Assembly (NCBI RefSeq): GCF_900113135.1
Contig: NZ_FOOH01000009.1
Location: forward strand, 62,001 to 126,000
Direction: 5' to 3'
DNA length: 64,000 nucleotides
Source: Salegentibacter agarivorans
Lineage (GTDB): Bacteria > Bacteroidota > Bacteroidia > Flavobacteriales > Flavobacteriaceae
Shown here in pieces: positions 45,303 through 55,042 of the stretch (position 1 is the stretch's first letter; each line of letters begins with the position of its first letter). The position numbers and the translations under genes are program-made. A model generated the notes under the pieces. That model made no database searches. It saw only the letters and a program-made list of their open reading frames with translations, and had not been told where the DNA came from.

Positions 45303-46787
45303 TTACTTAATAGTAAAAGTGGTACCTTCTTTTCCGTCTTTAAGCTGAATACCCATTTCCTGTAATTGATCTCTTATCTGGTCACTTAAAGCAAAATCTT
45401 TATTGTTTCTTGCTTCAGCACGCAGTTTTATAAGCAATTCTACGGTTGAAGAAAGCTTATCTGAAGTGTCATTATTTTCAGAAACTTTGTCTAAAAGGCC
45501 TAACACATCAAACATAAAAGCCGACATTGTTTTTTGCAATTCGTCTTTATCTTCTGAAGTGATCGTAGCAGCTTCTTCCTTGATGTTGTTGATCATCTTA
45601 ACCGCATCAAAAAGTTTGGCGATTAAAATCGGGCTGTTAAAATCATCGTTCATCGCATCGTAGCAAGACTGTTTCCAGCTCTTAATATCTACGCTCGATT
45701 TATCTGAAACCGGAAGCTCATCTATAGCATGGTAAGCATCCATCAATCGGTTAAAACCTTTTTCACTGGCTTTTAATGCTTCATCTGAAAAATCCAGGAT
45801 GCTACGGTAATTCGCCTGAAGCATAAAGAAGCGGGTCACATTCGGTGAAAATGGTTTATCTAAAACATCATTATTTCCAGAGAAAATTTCCTCGGGAAGA
45901 ATATTATTGCCGGTACTTTTTGCCATTTTCTTCCCGTTTAAAGTAAGCATATTGGCGTGTAACCAATAATGAACGGGGTTTTTCCCCGTAGCCGCTTCTC
46001 CCTGGGCAATTTCGCATTCGTGGTGTGGAAATTTTAGATCCATTCCGCCGCCGTGAATATCAAATTCTTCACCTAAATATTTTGTGCTCATCACGGTGCA
46101 CTCTAAATGCCAGCCGGGAAAACCATCGCTCCAGGGTGAAGGCCAGCGCATAATATGCTGTGGTTCGGCTTTTTTCCAAAGCGCAAAATCCTGCGGATTC
46201 TTCTTGTCACTTTGTGCAGCAAGTTCGCGGGTGTTAGCAATCATATTGTCAATATCCCTTCCGCTTAGCTTACCATAATGATTGGTTTCATTGAATTTCT
46301 TTACATCAAAATAAACCGATCCGTTTACCTCGTAGGCAAATCCTTTTTCGATTATGGTTTTAATGATCTCAATTTGCTCAACGATATGGCCGGTAGCCGT
46401 AGGCTCTATACTCGGCGGCAGGTTATTGAATTTTTGCAGAATATTATGAAAATCTATGGTGTAGCGTTGTACCACTTCCATAGGTTCTATTTGTTCTAAA
46501 CGTGCTTTTTTGGCAATTCTATCTTCCCCGCTATCGGCATCATTTTCAAGGTGACCGGCATCGGTAATATTTCTTACATATCTTACTTTATAGCCTAAAT
46601 GTTTTAGGTAGCGAAAAACCAGATCAAAAGAGATAAAAGTTCGGCAATTACCTAAATGAACATTACTGTAAACAGTAGGGCCGCAAACATACATTCCAAC
46701 GTTTCCTTCGTTTATGGGTTTAAAGACTTCCTTTTCCCCCGTCATAGAATTGTACATTTTCAAGCTTTGTTCCTGGTATAGCGCCAT
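45303..46787 (-). CDS. cysS: CysS, cysteinyl-tRNA synthetase
   Basis: A 494-residue class I aminoacyl-tRNA synthetase. The HIGH-type motif is HLGN near residue 40 after [17 protein letters not shown] is the KMSKS motif near 287. Zinc ligands are the Cys of CGPTVY, the Cys of HLECTVM and the His/Glu of [10 protein letters not shown]. The C-terminal DALR-like anticodon-binding region follows. The gene is preceded by folE (38-base gap) and followed by yidD. Confidence 0.97.
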   Translation of the reverse strand: MALYQEQSLKMYNSMTGEKEVFKPINEGNVGMYVCGPTVYSNVHLGNCRTFISFDLVFRYLKHLGYKVRYVRNITDAGHLENDADSGEDRIAKKARLEQIEPMEVVQRYTIDFHNILQKFNNLPPSIEPTATGHIVEQIEIIKTIIEKGFAYEVNGSVYFDVKKFNETNHYGKLSGRDIDNMIANTRELAAQSDKKNPQDFALWKKAEPQHIMRWPSPWSDGFPGWHLECTVMSTKYLGEEFDIHGGGMDLKFPHHECEIAQGEAATGKNPVHYWLHANMLTLNGKKMAKSTGNNILPEEIFSGNNDVLDKPFSPNVTRFFMLQANYRSILDFSDEALKASEKGFNRLMDAYHAIDELPVSDKSSVDIKSWKQSCYDAMNDDFNSPILIAKLFDAVKMINNIKEEAATITSEDKDELQKTMSAFMFDVLGLLDKVSENNDTSDKLSSTVELLIKLRAEARNNKDFALSDQIRDQLQEMGIQLKDGKEGTTFTIK

Positions 46788-46824
46788 AGATAGTTAGTTG
46801 TTGGTTATTAAGAAATAGAATTTT

Positions 46825-47502
46825 TTAAAAAGTAGTGTCTAATTTTATATAGTCAAGGAATTCTCTTTTTACAGATTTTTCTTTGAAAGCTCCGCCAAAT
46901 TCACTGGTTACGGTGCTACTGTCTATATCTCTAATTCCGCGGCTGTTTACACAGAGGTGCTTGGCATCAACAACACAAGCAACATCTGGAGTACCCAAAG
47001 CTTTTTGTAATTCCTGAACAATTTGCATCGTCATTCGCTCCTGTACCTGTGGTCTTTTTGCGAAATAATCTACAATTCGGTTCATTTTTGACAGTCCAAT
47101 AACCCTACCTTTAGAAATATAGGCTACGTGGGCTTTTCCAACGATAGGAAGTAAATGGTGCTCACAGGTAGAATAAACGGTAATGTTCTTTTCTACCAGC
47201 ATTTCGCCATATTTATACTTATTTTCAAAAGTAGATGCAATGGGTTTTTTTTCAGGATCTAATCCTGCAAAAATCTCATTTACAAACATTTTTGCCACAC
47301 GTTGTGGAGTTCCTTTTAGGCTGTCATCTGTAAGATCCAGGCCTAAAGTTTCCATAATATGTTTTACATCTTTATTGATGAGCGCTACTTTTTCAATATC
47401 GCTCAATTCAAAAGCATCTTCACGAATAGGGGTTTCTGCACTGCTGCCTACGTGGGCATCTCCCTGCTCATCAATTTCATTCAAAATTTTATCTATTTTC
47501 AT
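46825..47502 (-). CDS. folE: FolE, GTP cyclohydrolase I
   Basis: From ATG 47502 a 225-residue enzyme (family size 190-250) that makes dihydroneopterin triphosphate from GTP for folate and queuosine. The zinc and catalytic site is CEHHLLPIVGKAH, the second part DAKHLCVNSRGI. A longer frame would start at 47547, but that lies inside a -7 promoter box, so ATG 47502 is the start, giving a leader of ~36 bases. It opens the folE-cysS-yidD-lgt-DUF192 reverse-strand set. Its products feed FolK and QueE, both encoded in this window. Confidence 0.95.
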   Translation of the reverse strand: MKIDKILNEIDEQGDAHVGSSAETPIREDAFELSDIEKVALINKDVKHIMETLGLDLTDDSLKGTPQRVAKMFVNEIFAGLDPEKKPIASTFENKYKYGEMLVEKNITVYSTCEHHLLPIVGKAHVAYISKGRVIGLSKMNRIVDYFAKRPQVQERMTMQIVQELQKALGTPDVACVVDAKHLCVNSRGIRDIDSSTVTSEFGGAFKEKSVKREFLDYIKLDTTF

Positions 47503-47544
47503 ACCGTTTTTACAATAATAGTCGTAAACCGATTGTTTGGCTTG

Positions 47545-47552
47545 CAAAGATA
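47545..47552 (-). promoter_or_regulatory. -7 box of folE
   Basis: TATCTTTG on the reverse strand, perfect consensus. It fixes the folE start downstream at 47502. Confidence 0.6.
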
Positions 47553-47633
47553 CATATTTAATAGGTTTTTATGTAATCATAAAAGCCGGGGTTTAAATAG
47601 ATATTTGTTATTTTGTAACTTCTAGAACTTATT

Positions 47634-49469
47634 ATGAAACAAGAAACCCTACTTCTTTTTTGTATAATTCTTCTTTACGGGAGTTTTAGCGTTTTTGGCC
47701 AGGGTAGTTCTTGTGAAAATCTAGATCCATTTTGCGCCGGAGACGAGGAGCTTGTTTTTCCTAATTCTAATACAACAAACAGTAATATTGTAAATGGGCA
47801 ACCGGGACCAGATTATGGCTGTTTGCTTTCGCAACCTTATCCTGCCTGGTTTTATTTGCAGGTAGAAGAAACCGGAAATCTTCGATTTGATATTTCTCAA
47901 TTTCAAAATGAAGATGGTGGCGGTTCTCAATACGATGTAGATTTTATTGTGTGGGGACCTTTTGACCGTACTGAAGATTATTGTACAGACGATTCTTTAA
48001 GCGAACTAAATATTGTAGACTGCAGTTACGAACCCGATACCGTAGAACAAATGTTTATCCCAAATGCTGAGGAAGGACAGGTTTACGTGGTTTTAATTAC
48101 TAATTATGAAGAATTGCCCGGGTTTATAAGTTTACGGCAAACAAATTCAGATCAGGCTAATTCCGGTTCTACAGATTGTGGGATTTTAGACGAAGTGTTG
48201 GGGCCAGACAGGTTTCTATGTGGGCAAAATGAAACAACTTTAGATGCTACTACAGATGGGGTAGAGCGCTACGAATGGTTTAGGTTTGATAATACCACAA
48301 ACAATTTCGAGATAATTGCTAATGAAGAAGATCCTACCTTAACCATAACAAATTCTGGACGTTATAAGGTGATTGTATATGAAAATATTACGGGACAGGC
48401 TGATGAAGATGAAATTGAAGTTACGTTTTATAGTGAGCCCGTTGCTAATACTCCAGAAGATCTTTACCTCTGTGATCCCAATCAAACCACTATAGATTTA
48501 AGCGCTGCCTCAGCCGAAATTCTGAATGGAAATTCCGCTGAAGAAAATTACAGGGTGAATTTTTATGAATCTATCCAGGAGCTTGAAGCTGAAAATCCTA
48601 TTTCTAATCCCACTGCATTCCCGGTAGAAGAGTCCCGGGAAATTGTTGCTCAGGTAGAAGGAACCGAAAGCGGTTGTCTTTCAAACGAGGTTATTTTCAA
48701 TGTAGAATTGACTTTTGTGCCGGAAAACTTTCTACCGGCAGAAAGCGTGATTTGTGTAGATGTAGACGGAACTGTGCTTGATCAACAAGGAATAGGCGAA
48801 GATTTAGGTACCGATTATACTTACGAGTGGATAGCCGGGGGGAATACAATTAGTACCGAAGCGGTTTTAAATTTCACTGAAACTCCCAATTTTAATAGTG
48901 TAAGTCTTATAGTGACCGATATTCGCTCTGGTTGTACCATAGAATTTAACACTACTTTACTTGTTTATTCCCGCCCCGAAACGGTTGAGGTAGAGATTGA
49001 AGGAAGTGATTTTACCGGCGGTTATATAATTAGTGCCGAAGCAACTCCTGGGCCAGGAAATGAAACCACTTATGAATATAGTGCTGATAACGGTAATTGG
49101 CAGGGAAGTACAGTTTTTAGAAATTTAGACCCTGGAAATCATACCATTAGTGCCAGAGAAATTAATGGCTGTGGAATTACAACTTCTGAAGAATTCTACC
49201 TGGTTGGTTATCCGCGTTTTTTTACCCCAAATTCTGATGGGTATAACGATACCTGGAATATTGAAAATACCACTGAAATTCAGATTAAAAAACTCTATGT
49301 TTTTGACCGCTATGGGAAACTGATTAAAGAGTTAACTCCCGGAGGCGCAGGCTGGGACGGCACTTACAATGGTAGAACCTTGCCCGCAGACGATTATTGG
49401 TTTAGAGTTGAATTTGAAAAAGATGGTACCAACGATCATTTTGGCGCCAATTTTACACTGAAAAGATAA
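47634..49469 (+). CDS. Secreted protein with T9SS type B sorting domain (gliding motility-associated C-terminal domain)
   Basis: A 611-residue protein with a signal peptide (ends SFSVFGQ, ~22). The last ~90 residues are the CHU_C/type B sorting domain: PRFFTPNSDGYNDTWNI, KLYVFDRYGKLIKEL, GWDGTYNGRTLPADDYWF. This sends the protein through the type IX secretion system. The N-terminal part resembles a calcium-binding jelly-roll (PDYGCLLSQPYPAWFYLQV, about 55-160) and the middle has immunoglobulin-like repeats. It is probably a cell-surface adhesin. The window shows no sprF-type partner. It is divergent from folE. Confidence 0.88.
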   Translation: MKQETLLLFCIILLYGSFSVFGQGSSCENLDPFCAGDEELVFPNSNTTNSNIVNGQPGPDYGCLLSQPYPAWFYLQVEETGNLRFDISQFQNEDGGGSQYDVDFIVWGPFDRTEDYCTDDSLSELNIVDCSYEPDTVEQMFIPNAEEGQVYVVLITNYEELPGFISLRQTNSDQANSGSTDCGILDEVLGPDRFLCGQNETTLDATTDGVERYEWFRFDNTTNNFEIIANEEDPTLTITNSGRYKVIVYENITGQADEDEIEVTFYSEPVANTPEDLYLCDPNQTTIDLSAASAEILNGNSAEENYRVNFYESIQELEAENPISNPTAFPVEESREIVAQVEGTESGCLSNEVIFNVELTFVPENFLPAESVICVDVDGTVLDQQGIGEDLGTDYTYEWIAGGNTISTEAVLNFTETPNFNSVSLIVTDIRSGCTIEFNTTLLVYSRPETVEVEIEGSDFTGGYIISAEATPGPGNETTYEYSADNGNWQGSTVFRNLDPGNHTISAREINGCGITTSEEFYLVGYPRFFTPNSDGYNDTWNIENTTEIQIKKLYVFDRYGKLIKELTPGGAGWDGTYNGRTLPADDYWFRVEFEKDGTNDHFGANFTLKR

Positions 49470-49490
49470 TAAGTTGATAGAAAAATAAAA

Positions 49491-49633
49491 GAGCTCCTCA
49501 CCTTTTTTCAAAGGGAGGTGGTCTCAGGTCGGAGGGGTGATTTTTAAAAATTTTATTTTAATTATTAAATGTTTAACCACCCCTTTCCTCAGCTAAAGCT
49601 GAATCCGTTTCCATCCTTTTAACGAGGGGAGCT
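49491..49633. repeat. Long imperfect inverted-repeat element
   Basis: The left arm (49491-49540, starting GAGCTCCTCACC and ending GGAGGGGTGA) pairs imperfectly with the right arm (49576-49633, starting ACCACCCCTTTCC and ending GAGGGGAGCT). Between them is an AT-rich centre. It fills the gap between two convergent genes. Size and layout are like a MITE or REP-type element; no coding frame inside. I believe similar GGGAGGTGG/GGAGGGGTG sequences are scattered in flavobacterial genomes, which needs a search. Confidence 0.55.
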
Positions 49634-49646
49634 GTATATCTTTGTA

Positions 49647-51164
49647 TTACAAATAATTCATCCCCAACAATTCCTCTACATAACTTCTGGAATTAGAAAG
49701 TCTCGGGATTTTATGTTGCCCGCCCAGTTTATCATTTTTCTTAAGCCAGTCGTAAAATAATTTTTCACGTGCCTGGTGAATTTTAGGCATATTCAGCGTC
49801 ATATTATTATAACGTTTTGCTTCATAATCGCTGTTTACCTGTTGCAATGCCAAATCGAGTTCGTATTTGAATTTCTCAAAATCCCGTGGCGGATTTTTAA
49901 ATTCAATAATCCACTCGTGCGCACCTTTTTCTTTGCCTTCCATAAAAACAGGCGCTGCGGTATAATCTACAATTTCGCAATTGGTAACTAAAGAAGTCTT
50001 TTTTAAGGCTGCTTCAGCATTTTCAATAATTAATTCTTCCCCAAAAACATTAATATGGTGCTTGGTTCTTCCGGTTACTTTTATACGGTAAGGACTAGTA
50101 GAAGTGAACTTAACGGTATCGCCTATCTTATAGCGCCATAAACCTGCATTTGTGGTTATTACCACCGCATAATTTTTCCCGGTTTCAACTTCGGCCAGGG
50201 GAATTGCTTTTTCATTTTCGCTTCCGTAACTATCCATAGGAATAAACTCGTAGTAAACTCCGTAATCCAGCATTAACAATAATTCTTTGGAATCGTTTTG
50301 GTCCTGGCAGGCAAAAAATCCTTCAGAAGCATTATAGATCTCGTAAAACCTGAAATCTTCTTTGGGTAATATCTTTTGATATTGCGGAGCATAAGGATCA
50401 AAACTTACCCCACCGTGAAAATAAACTTCTAAGTGAGGCCACACCTCAAATAGATTTTCTTTTCCTGTGGTTTCTAAAATATTATTCAGTAAAACCAGCA
50501 TCCAACTGGGAACCCCGGCAAGGCTGGTCACATTCTCTTTAATAGTTTCGTTAACAATCGCCTGCATTTTCACTTCCCAATCGTTCATTAGGGAAACCTC
50601 GTTGCTGGGCGTGCTGCTAAACTCTGCCCAAAATGGCATGTTGGCAATTAAAATCGCCGAAAGATCGCCGTAAGCCGTACCGTTATTTTTGTAAATTTCT
50701 TTACTGCCACCTAACCTTAAACTCTTTCCCGTAAATAACTGGGATTGAGGATTGTTATTTAAATACATGCAAAGCAAATCTTTGCCTGCGTTATAATGAC
50801 AATGTTCCAGGGAATCCTCACTAACCGGAATAAATTTGCTTTTAGCGCTGGTGGTGCCGCTGGATTTTGCAAACCATTTTATAGGCGTAGGCCAAAAAAT
50901 ATTGGTTTCTCCCTGCCGGCTGCGTTCTATGCAAGCCTGGTAATCTTCATATTGCTGAATAGGTACCCGGCTCGCAAACTGGCTGTGGTTTTTAATTTCT
51001 GAAAAGCCATACTTTTTGCCAATTTCGGTATTTTTTGCTTTAGAAAGCAAATGTCTAAGTAGCTCGTCCTGAACTTCGTGGGGGTATTTTATAAACAACT
51101 CCATTTGATGAATTCGCTTCTTGAGAAACCACGAAGCAATGGAGTTTACTAATGGAATTGGCAT
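49647..51164 (-). CDS. GH3 family acyl-adenylate/amide ligase-like protein
   Basis: A 505-residue soluble protein of the GH3 family, related to plant JAR1-type acyl acid-amido synthetases and part of the ANL adenylating superfamily. The phosphate-binding loop is FAKSSGTTSAKSKFIP near residues 98-113, GVPSWM and IYNASEGFFACQ correspond to the second and third motifs and LWRYKIGD to the hinge area. In plants these join amino acids to hormones; in Bacteroidota the substrate is unknown. It is divergent from the DUF2797 gene. Confidence 0.92.
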   Translation of the reverse strand: MPIPLVNSIASWFLKKRIHQMELFIKYPHEVQDELLRHLLSKAKNTEIGKKYGFSEIKNHSQFASRVPIQQYEDYQACIERSRQGETNIFWPTPIKWFAKSSGTTSAKSKFIPVSEDSLEHCHYNAGKDLLCMYLNNNPQSQLFTGKSLRLGGSKEIYKNNGTAYGDLSAILIANMPFWAEFSSTPSNEVSLMNDWEVKMQAIVNETIKENVTSLAGVPSWMLVLLNNILETTGKENLFEVWPHLEVYFHGGVSFDPYAPQYQKILPKEDFRFYEIYNASEGFFACQDQNDSKELLLMLDYGVYYEFIPMDSYGSENEKAIPLAEVETGKNYAVVITTNAGLWRYKIGDTVKFTSTSPYRIKVTGRTKHHINVFGEELIIENAEAALKKTSLVTNCEIVDYTAAPVFMEGKEKGAHEWIIEFKNPPRDFEKFKYELDLALQQVNSDYEAKRYNNMTLNMPKIHQAREKLFYDWLKKNDKLGGQHKIPRLSNSRSYVEELLGMNYL

Positions 51165-51273
51165 TATTCTTTATATCTTTATCGCTGACAATGCTTCAGC
51201 TGTTTGGCTGGCTAAAATTAATTTAAACTTCGAAGCTTACAAATCAACTTCGGTTAAAAATAGGGAAAAAAAG

Positions 51274-52068
51274 ATGAGATACGAAGGGGTGTTTAGAAAA
51301 ATGAGAACTGAGATCACCGATAAGGTGCAATATTACCTCATTTTTGAGGAAGACTTTATTAATATGAACCAGATTCTCGGGAAGAAAATAAGCCTTAATT
51401 TTCTTCGATTTCAGTGTTTAAACTGTGGATTGCAAAAGAAAATTTTCCGCCAGGGGTATTGTTACGATTGTTTTACTTCCATTCCGCAAGCCGGAGATTG
51501 GATTATGAGTCCCGAACTTAGTAAAGCACATTTAGATGAAGAAGATCGAGACCTGGATTTCGAAAAAGAAGCTCAGTTGCAACCGCACGTGGTTTACCTG
51601 GCAAATTCCAGCAATGTAAAAGTTGGAGTAACCCGAAAAACGCAAATTCCTACGCGTTGGATAGATCAGGGAGCGCACGAAGCCATTGAAATTGTAGAAG
51701 TTCCCAATAGATATCTCGCCGGAATAACTGAAGTGGCTTTGAAAAGTCATGTTTCGGATAAAACCAATTGGCGGAAAATGTTGACCAATGAAGTTTTGGA
51801 TCTGAATCTGGCGGAAGAAAGAGATAAACTTAAAGAGTTTATTCCCGACGAAGCCAAAGAATATTATCTGGGCGATAGAAAAGAATTAGAAATTGAATTT
51901 CCGGTATTAGAATTTCCGAAAAAGATTAAAACTCTCAATTTGGGTAAAAACCCATTCTACGAAGGGGTTTTAAAAGGAATTAAAGGACAATATTTAATTT
52001 TTGAAGACGGTACCGTTTTTAACGTCCGGGCCCACGAAGGTTTTGTAGTGGAGTTGGGTGTGCTTTAA
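51274..52068 (+). CDS. DUF2797 family protein with zinc-ribbon-like cysteines
   Basis: From ATG 51274 this is 264 residues; the frame extends up to 51121 but that part overlaps the start of the divergent GH3 gene and has no family character. A C-x2-C ... C-x2-C pair (CLNCG, then CYDC) near residue 50-70 forms a likely zinc ribbon. Next comes VVYLANSSNVKVGVTRKTQIPTRWIDQGA, which looks like a GIY-YIG-type core (KVGVT). DUF2797 has no established role. No signal peptide. A REP-like palindrome and a terminator follow. Confidence 0.88.
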   Translation: MRYEGVFRKMRTEITDKVQYYLIFEEDFINMNQILGKKISLNFLRFQCLNCGLQKKIFRQGYCYDCFTSIPQAGDWIMSPELSKAHLDEEDRDLDFEKEAQLQPHVVYLANSSNVKVGVTRKTQIPTRWIDQGAHEAIEIVEVPNRYLAGITEVALKSHVSDKTNWRKMLTNEVLDLNLAEERDKLKEFIPDEAKEYYLGDRKELEIEFPVLEFPKKIKTLNLGKNPFYEGVLKGIKGQYLIFEDGTVFNVRAHEGFVVELGVL

Positions 52069-52087
52069 TTTAAAAAAGCTGTGAAAA

Positions 52088-52115
52088 CACGTCATGCTGA
52101 ATTTATTTCAGCATC
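52088..52115 (-). repeat. REP-like palindrome, copy 3
   Basis: ATGCTGAA (52094-52101) pairs with TTCAGCAT (52107-52114). Read on the reverse strand it is GATGCTGAAATAAATTCAGC followed by ATGACGTG, the best-preserved member of the family seen at 10638 and 13084. Confidence 0.65.
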
Positions 52116-52155
52116 TAACATTTAGAAAAGTTTATTCCTGAAGATATAATATAAT

Positions 52156-52206
52156 AAACCCTCCCAGATTTCTGAAATTACTAAAAATCTGTGAGGGTTT
52201 AATTTT
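52156..52206. terminator. Bidirectional terminator between the DUF2797 gene and asmA
   Basis: AAACCCTCCCAGATTT (52156-52171) pairs with AAATCTGTGAGGGTTT (52185-52200) with a single mismatch, then AATTTTTT follows. It serves both convergent genes. Confidence 0.85.
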
Positions 52207-54900
52207 TTAATTGCTTGTCGTATCCTTTTTCTGAGTTCTGTTTTTCAGAATTCCGCCTAAAATATTCCGGGCAGCATCTTTAACCTGCTCTTCCTGACTT
52301 TTTGGGGTTTGGTCAGTTTTTGGGGTTTGGGTTTGTGTAGAATCCTGAGAAGTAATGCTATCATTTTGTGGCTTTTGATTTCCACCGGTTTGCTTATTAA
52401 TAATATCTCTAATTGCATCCTGCCCGCGTTCTTTAAGGTTTTCTTTTTGTTTTGCAACAATTTTCTGGGTAAGATTGCTAACCGCCTGCTCCATATTGAT
52501 ATTTATCTGCGGATTTTGAAAAGTTCCTTTTAAACCTATTGGCAGCGCTACTACCATATTCTTAAGTTCATCTCCACTTAATCTGCTAAGGGCATTACCT
52601 ACCTGACTTCCCAGCATTCTTGCAGGCACATCGAGACTCAGGTTGTAGTTCATATTCATATCAAAGCCGTGGCCCCCGGAAACTTCTACATTTACGCCCT
52701 TTACATCAAAATTAAAGGGTTCAATTTGCACCATTCCATCATTAAAGGTCAAACGTGTTTTAAGTTTGTCCAGGTCAATATCCTTTAAATTTATAAAGTC
52801 TAACTGCTGGTCTAAACGTGAAAGTAAAGCAAGTTGTTCAGGATTTACCTCTGCAGTTAGTATTTCCGCCAGTGCATTCCCGGCAAGGGTTGATAATTGC
52901 GGAGTAAGATCGTTATTTAAATTACCGTTTAACTTAAGGCTGGTCTGTAATTTACCCTGTAAAGCCTGGGCTACCGGTGCGAGGCCCTGTAACATCTCCA
53001 ATCCGTTAAAAGATTCTGCGATATTGAGTGCGTTTAGCGCCAGGTCCATATCAAAAGTTGGTGTTGCTCCTTTAGTAGAAACATTTCCTGCCAGCGCGAT
53101 ATTTCCACCAAAAATATTGGTTGTGATGTTTTGTAAAGTGGCGGTTTCATCGCGTAAGATAATAGTTCCTTTAGCGTTTTTAAGTTCCAGGTTATCATAG
53201 ATTACCGTGTTTACATTAAACGCAAGTTCGGTATCTAAAAATGAAGGAATTTTTACCGCTTCATTGGTGCCCGGAGTAGAAATTTCTCCCGGAGTATCTT
53301 CTGGTTTGGTTTCGCTCTGAGATTGATTTTTGGTTTCAGCGATCATAAAATCGTTGATGGCAAAAACATTAGAATTTACATTGAAATTTCCTTTTAAATT
53401 TTGTTCAGTAAACAAAAAGCCCATTAGGTTTTCAATATTTCCCGAAGCTGTAATATCTGTCTGCCCCGTGGTAAGTTTTAATTCAGGTACGCGAACATTA
53501 CCCTGATTAAAATTCAATCTCGCATTAGCGATCTTTACCTCGTTAGGAATTTCTGGCGATTTATAACTGAAATTTCTAATGCTTGCCGTACCGCTACTTT
53601 TTACATTTTGATATTGTTCTTTTTCAATAGAATTCATATCAAATTGCGTGGTAACATCGGCGGTTAAGATTCCATTGAGATCTTGTTCCAGTTCCAGCGG
53701 ATAAGCCTGGTCTAGGTTCGCTAAGTTTAAAGTCCCCTGCAGCGCCATATCAACTAACATATTTCCCATTAGGTTTTTTATGCTTCCGTTGGTGGCAAAC
53801 CTGTCCTGGTCTATTCTAAAGGTTACATTATCAAAAGTGAGGTAAGTATCTTCAAGTATCCCGGTCTCGTTTAATATCTGGAGATCTATGTTGATGTCCT
53901 GAACACTTTTTGGTAGATCTGGATATTTAAAGGAGGCATTATCTGAGCTCACTTTAATATCCATTTTTGGAATATAGGTTTCGTCTACAATTCCCTGAAT
54001 TTTCCCATTAACAATGAAATCTCCACTAGTTTCTACATTTTCAATGTTTTTTGCGTAGGTCGCAGGAATTACCGCTAAAAAGTTTTTAAAGTCTGAAGAA
54101 GGCGTTTGGAAACTTAGATCTATCTCGTTATTATCTTCATTCACCTGCACAAACCCTTCAAATGTTAACGGCAACTGATTGATAATTGCTTCGTTCTCAA
54201 GGAAAGTATAACGCATATTTTCCAGATCCATCTGGATCACGGCATCAAGGGAAACCTTGTTTCGGTTCAGGTAATTTGTTCCATCGTAATCTAGAGAAAC
54301 CAGGGCGTTAGATTTAGTGTCCAGTTCGCTTTCAGCTAAAGAAAAATCTCCGGTTCCTTCGTGATGCAACTCTTCTACATCCAGTAACAGTTTCTGGCCT
54401 TCGTCTAAATATTTTACCCGGGAATTATTGATCTCGTAATGTTTAAGATCGAAACTAAATCCCGTGGAAGCGGAGTCGGAAGCTACAGCGGTAGTATCTT
54501 CAACTGCAATATCGTAATTGGCATTGCCAAGAGAGTCCACTTTAATATTTAGATAAGTGTTGTTGACTTTTATATTGTCTAAAATTTTAGGTTCATCGGC
54601 ACCTTTAAATAATTCTTTAATAGACATTTCCAGTTGCGCTTCCTCCCCAATCGCAAGCGTATCGCCTTTAAAAGGTTCATTATTGATCACGCTGAAATTC
54701 TCAATTACCACCGTAGCTTGCGGGAAACTCCTAAAAAAGCTAAGGCTTATGTCGCTAAATTCAACCTGTGCATCCACACTCTCATTGGCCGTTTTTCGAA
54801 CATAATCTTTTATTTGTGATTCAAACAAAAATGGAGCGGCAACCAGTATTACTACAATTACCAGCAATACAATTCCAATTATTTTTAATGCTTTTTTCAT
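52207..54900 (-). CDS. AsmA family protein
   Basis: An 897-residue envelope protein with one N-terminal membrane helix (about residues 5-28) and a long beta-rich periplasmic body. The N-terminal AsmA motif is seen around VEFSDISLSFFRSFPQATVVIENFSV, and the C-terminal AsmA_2 region around LKDIDLDKLKTRLTFNDGMVQIEPFNF. Proteins of this type are thought to bridge the envelope and move phospholipids toward the outer membrane. The C-terminal ~80 residues are glutamine, threonine and lysine rich and likely disordered. It stands alone, ending at a bidirectional terminator. Confidence 0.9.
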   Translation of the reverse strand: MKKALKIIGIVLLVIVVILVAAPFLFESQIKDYVRKTANESVDAQVEFSDISLSFFRSFPQATVVIENFSVINNEPFKGDTLAIGEEAQLEMSIKELFKGADEPKILDNIKVNNTYLNIKVDSLGNANYDIAVEDTTAVASDSASTGFSFDLKHYEINNSRVKYLDEGQKLLLDVEELHHEGTGDFSLAESELDTKSNALVSLDYDGTNYLNRNKVSLDAVIQMDLENMRYTFLENEAIINQLPLTFEGFVQVNEDNNEIDLSFQTPSSDFKNFLAVIPATYAKNIENVETSGDFIVNGKIQGIVDETYIPKMDIKVSSDNASFKYPDLPKSVQDINIDLQILNETGILEDTYLTFDNVTFRIDQDRFATNGSIKNLMGNMLVDMALQGTLNLANLDQAYPLELEQDLNGILTADVTTQFDMNSIEKEQYQNVKSSGTASIRNFSYKSPEIPNEVKIANARLNFNQGNVRVPELKLTTGQTDITASGNIENLMGFLFTEQNLKGNFNVNSNVFAINDFMIAETKNQSQSETKPEDTPGEISTPGTNEAVKIPSFLDTELAFNVNTVIYDNLELKNAKGTIILRDETATLQNITTNIFGGNIALAGNVSTKGATPTFDMDLALNALNIAESFNGLEMLQGLAPVAQALQGKLQTSLKLNGNLNNDLTPQLSTLAGNALAEILTAEVNPEQLALLSRLDQQLDFINLKDIDLDKLKTRLTFNDGMVQIEPFNFDVKGVNVEVSGGHGFDMNMNYNLSLDVPARMLGSQVGNALSRLSGDELKNMVVALPIGLKGTFQNPQININMEQAVSNLTQKIVAKQKENLKERGQDAIRDIINKQTGGNQKPQNDSITSQDSTQTQTPKTDQTPKSQEEQVKDAARNILGGILKNRTQKKDTTSN

Positions 54901-55042
54901 TTCTTAAAAATTTTTATTCCAATTTTAGATTAAACACAAGCTCCAAATTTTATCCTGTGAATTACCAATCTTTGGGTCCAGCAGCATGTTGGTTTCATTT
55001 CTATATTATTTAATTCAAACCAATTAAGCTGGTTTATTTAAA

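Noticed and set aside
51121-51273. Upstream extension of the DUF2797 protein
   Set aside because: It overlaps the start of the divergent GH3 gene and lacks family-like sequence; ATG 51274 is adequate.
52766-53200. Long forward-strand open frame opposite asmA
   Set aside because: Serine/cysteine-rich translation typical of an antisense frame of a coding gene; no start context, no motif.
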